Shown: positions 5,910 to 6,506 of the stretch, one piece after another
Numbering within the stretch: position 1 is the first letter of the stretch
How the letters are laid out: each line of letters begins with the position of its first letter
Notes under the pieces: model-generated
Told to the model about the DNA's origin: nothing
Databases searched by the model: none
What the model saw: the letters and a program-made list of their open reading frames with translations, nothing else
NCBI GenBank assembly: GCA_037442465.1
Contig: JBBIQI010000189.1
Span: 1 to 6,506, forward strand
Direction: 5' to 3'
Origin: DSNY01 sp037442465
GTDB lineage: Bacteria > Pseudomonadota > Gammaproteobacteria > Burkholderiales > Burkholderiaceae_F
DNA length: 6,506 nt
Translations under genes and position numbers: made by a program

Positions 5910-6506
5910 ATGACTCGCCCGCTCGCCCTCGCCCTTGTCGCGGTCGCCACGCCCCTTGCGGGTTGCGCGACGCTGAGCGGCTCCGCGACGCAGGCGATCG
6001 AAGTCCAGGCGGTCGATGCGCGCGAACGGCCGGTGCGGGGAATGACGTGCCGGGTGGCCAACGACGCCGGCGAGCAGATCGTGTCGCTGCCGGCGCAAGC
6101 GATCGAGGTTCGCCGCTCCGCGAGCGAGCTGCAGATCGAATGCCGGCTCGGCGCGCAGATCGCGCGCGGCACCGCGGTGGCCCGCGGTGACGCGAAAATG
6201 GAACATTCGTTCATTCCGGGCGGTTCGATCGCCGCGCTGGTCGATCATCTGAGCGGCTACATGTACTCGTACCCGACGCCGCTCACGTTGCGCCTCGGCG
6301 AACACCTGCGCTTCGAGTTCTCGGACGCGCCGCGCGCCGAGCTGATCGCCTCGCTGAGGCCGTCCGGCGCCTCGGTGCCGGCGCCCGCGGGCCCGCTGCC
6401 CGTCGTCGTCACGCCGGTGATCGCAGCGCAGGTTTCGACGCAGCCCGTCGTGCCCGACATCGCCGGTGCGCCGGCCCGTCCGGCGCCGCGCCGATCGGCA
6501 AATGCG
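5910..6506 (+). CDS. Small outer-membrane-type lipoprotein (copy B), 3' end beyond window
   Basis: The frame is open from the ATG at 5910 to the last base of the window (199 codons, no stop), so the gene is partial here. The lipobox LAGC puts the lipidated Cys at residue 19. Ala at +2 predicts outer-membrane sorting. The domain CATLSGSATQAIEV through LGEHLRFEFSD (19-139) aligns with copy A almost without gaps. Shared elements are Cys47 and Cys78, ARGTAV..RG (85-93), PGG (103-105) and VDHLSGY..YP. Unlike copy A it continues into a Pro/Ala/Val-rich tail from about residue 150 (SVPAPAGPLPVVVTPV and on), probably a disordered linker across the periplasm or to a further domain outside the window. 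No Shine-Dalgarno site precedes the ATG. Function is unknown; the homology to copy A makes the frame and start quite safe. Confidence 0.82.
   Translation, partial: MTRPLALALVAVATPLAGCATLSGSATQAIEVQAVDARERPVRGMTCRVANDAGEQIVSLPAQAIEVRRSASELQIECRLGAQIARGTAVARGDAKMEHSFIPGGSIAALVDHLSGYMYSYPTPLTLRLGEHLRFEFSDAPRAELIASLRPSGASVPAPAGPLPVVVTPVIAAQVSTQPVVPDIAGAPARPAPRRSANA

Overview
The window is very GC-rich and densely coded, with strong G/C third-position bias in every reading frame that looks genuinely coding. The gene families (DUF2189 membrane protein, DUF2891 protein, exported di-heme cytochrome c peroxidase, outer-membrane-type lipoproteins) suggest a Gram-negative proteobacterium, probably betaproteobacterial (Burkholderiales-like) or a close gammaproteobacterial relative. 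This is an impression from families and composition; nothing in the window fixes the genus. I see no tRNA, rRNA, insertion sequence, CRISPR array, phage gene or origin.

Layout. Positions 1-143 hold no recognisable gene. A small two-helix membrane protein of the DUF1269-like type lies on the minus strand (144-656). It reads away from a 211-base divergent intergenic region (657-867), which carries a good sigma70-type promoter for it, overlapped by a 36-base imperfect palindrome that may be an operator. On the plus strand follow a DUF2189 membrane protein (868-1638) and a tight three-gene block of exported proteins: a TIM-barrel metal-dependent amidohydrolase (1652-2500), a small YtkA-like protein with a His/Met-rich motif (2497-2898), and a di-heme cytochrome c peroxidase/MauG-family enzyme (2902-4086). 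Gaps in this run are 13, -4 and 3 bases, so it is probably one operon.

After a 206-base non-coding gap (4087-4292) comes a second group: a small lipoprotein (4293-4781), a cytoplasmic DUF2891 protein overlapping its 3' end (4732-5823), an 86-base spacer containing a long hairpin (5840-5878), and a second lipoprotein (5910 to the window edge). The second lipoprotein is clearly a paralogue of the first. It is cut by the window end, so its stop codon is not seen.

How the genes may work together. The amidohydrolase, YtkA-like protein and di-heme enzyme all carry export signals and are translationally linked, so they probably form a periplasmic redox and/or metal-related module. The His-Met motif of the small protein suggests copper binding, and the di-heme protein has unusual residues around its peroxidatic heme. 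The substrate is unknown. The second group pairs two outer-membrane-type lipoproteins with a helical enzyme-like protein of unknown function; I cannot assign a pathway to it.
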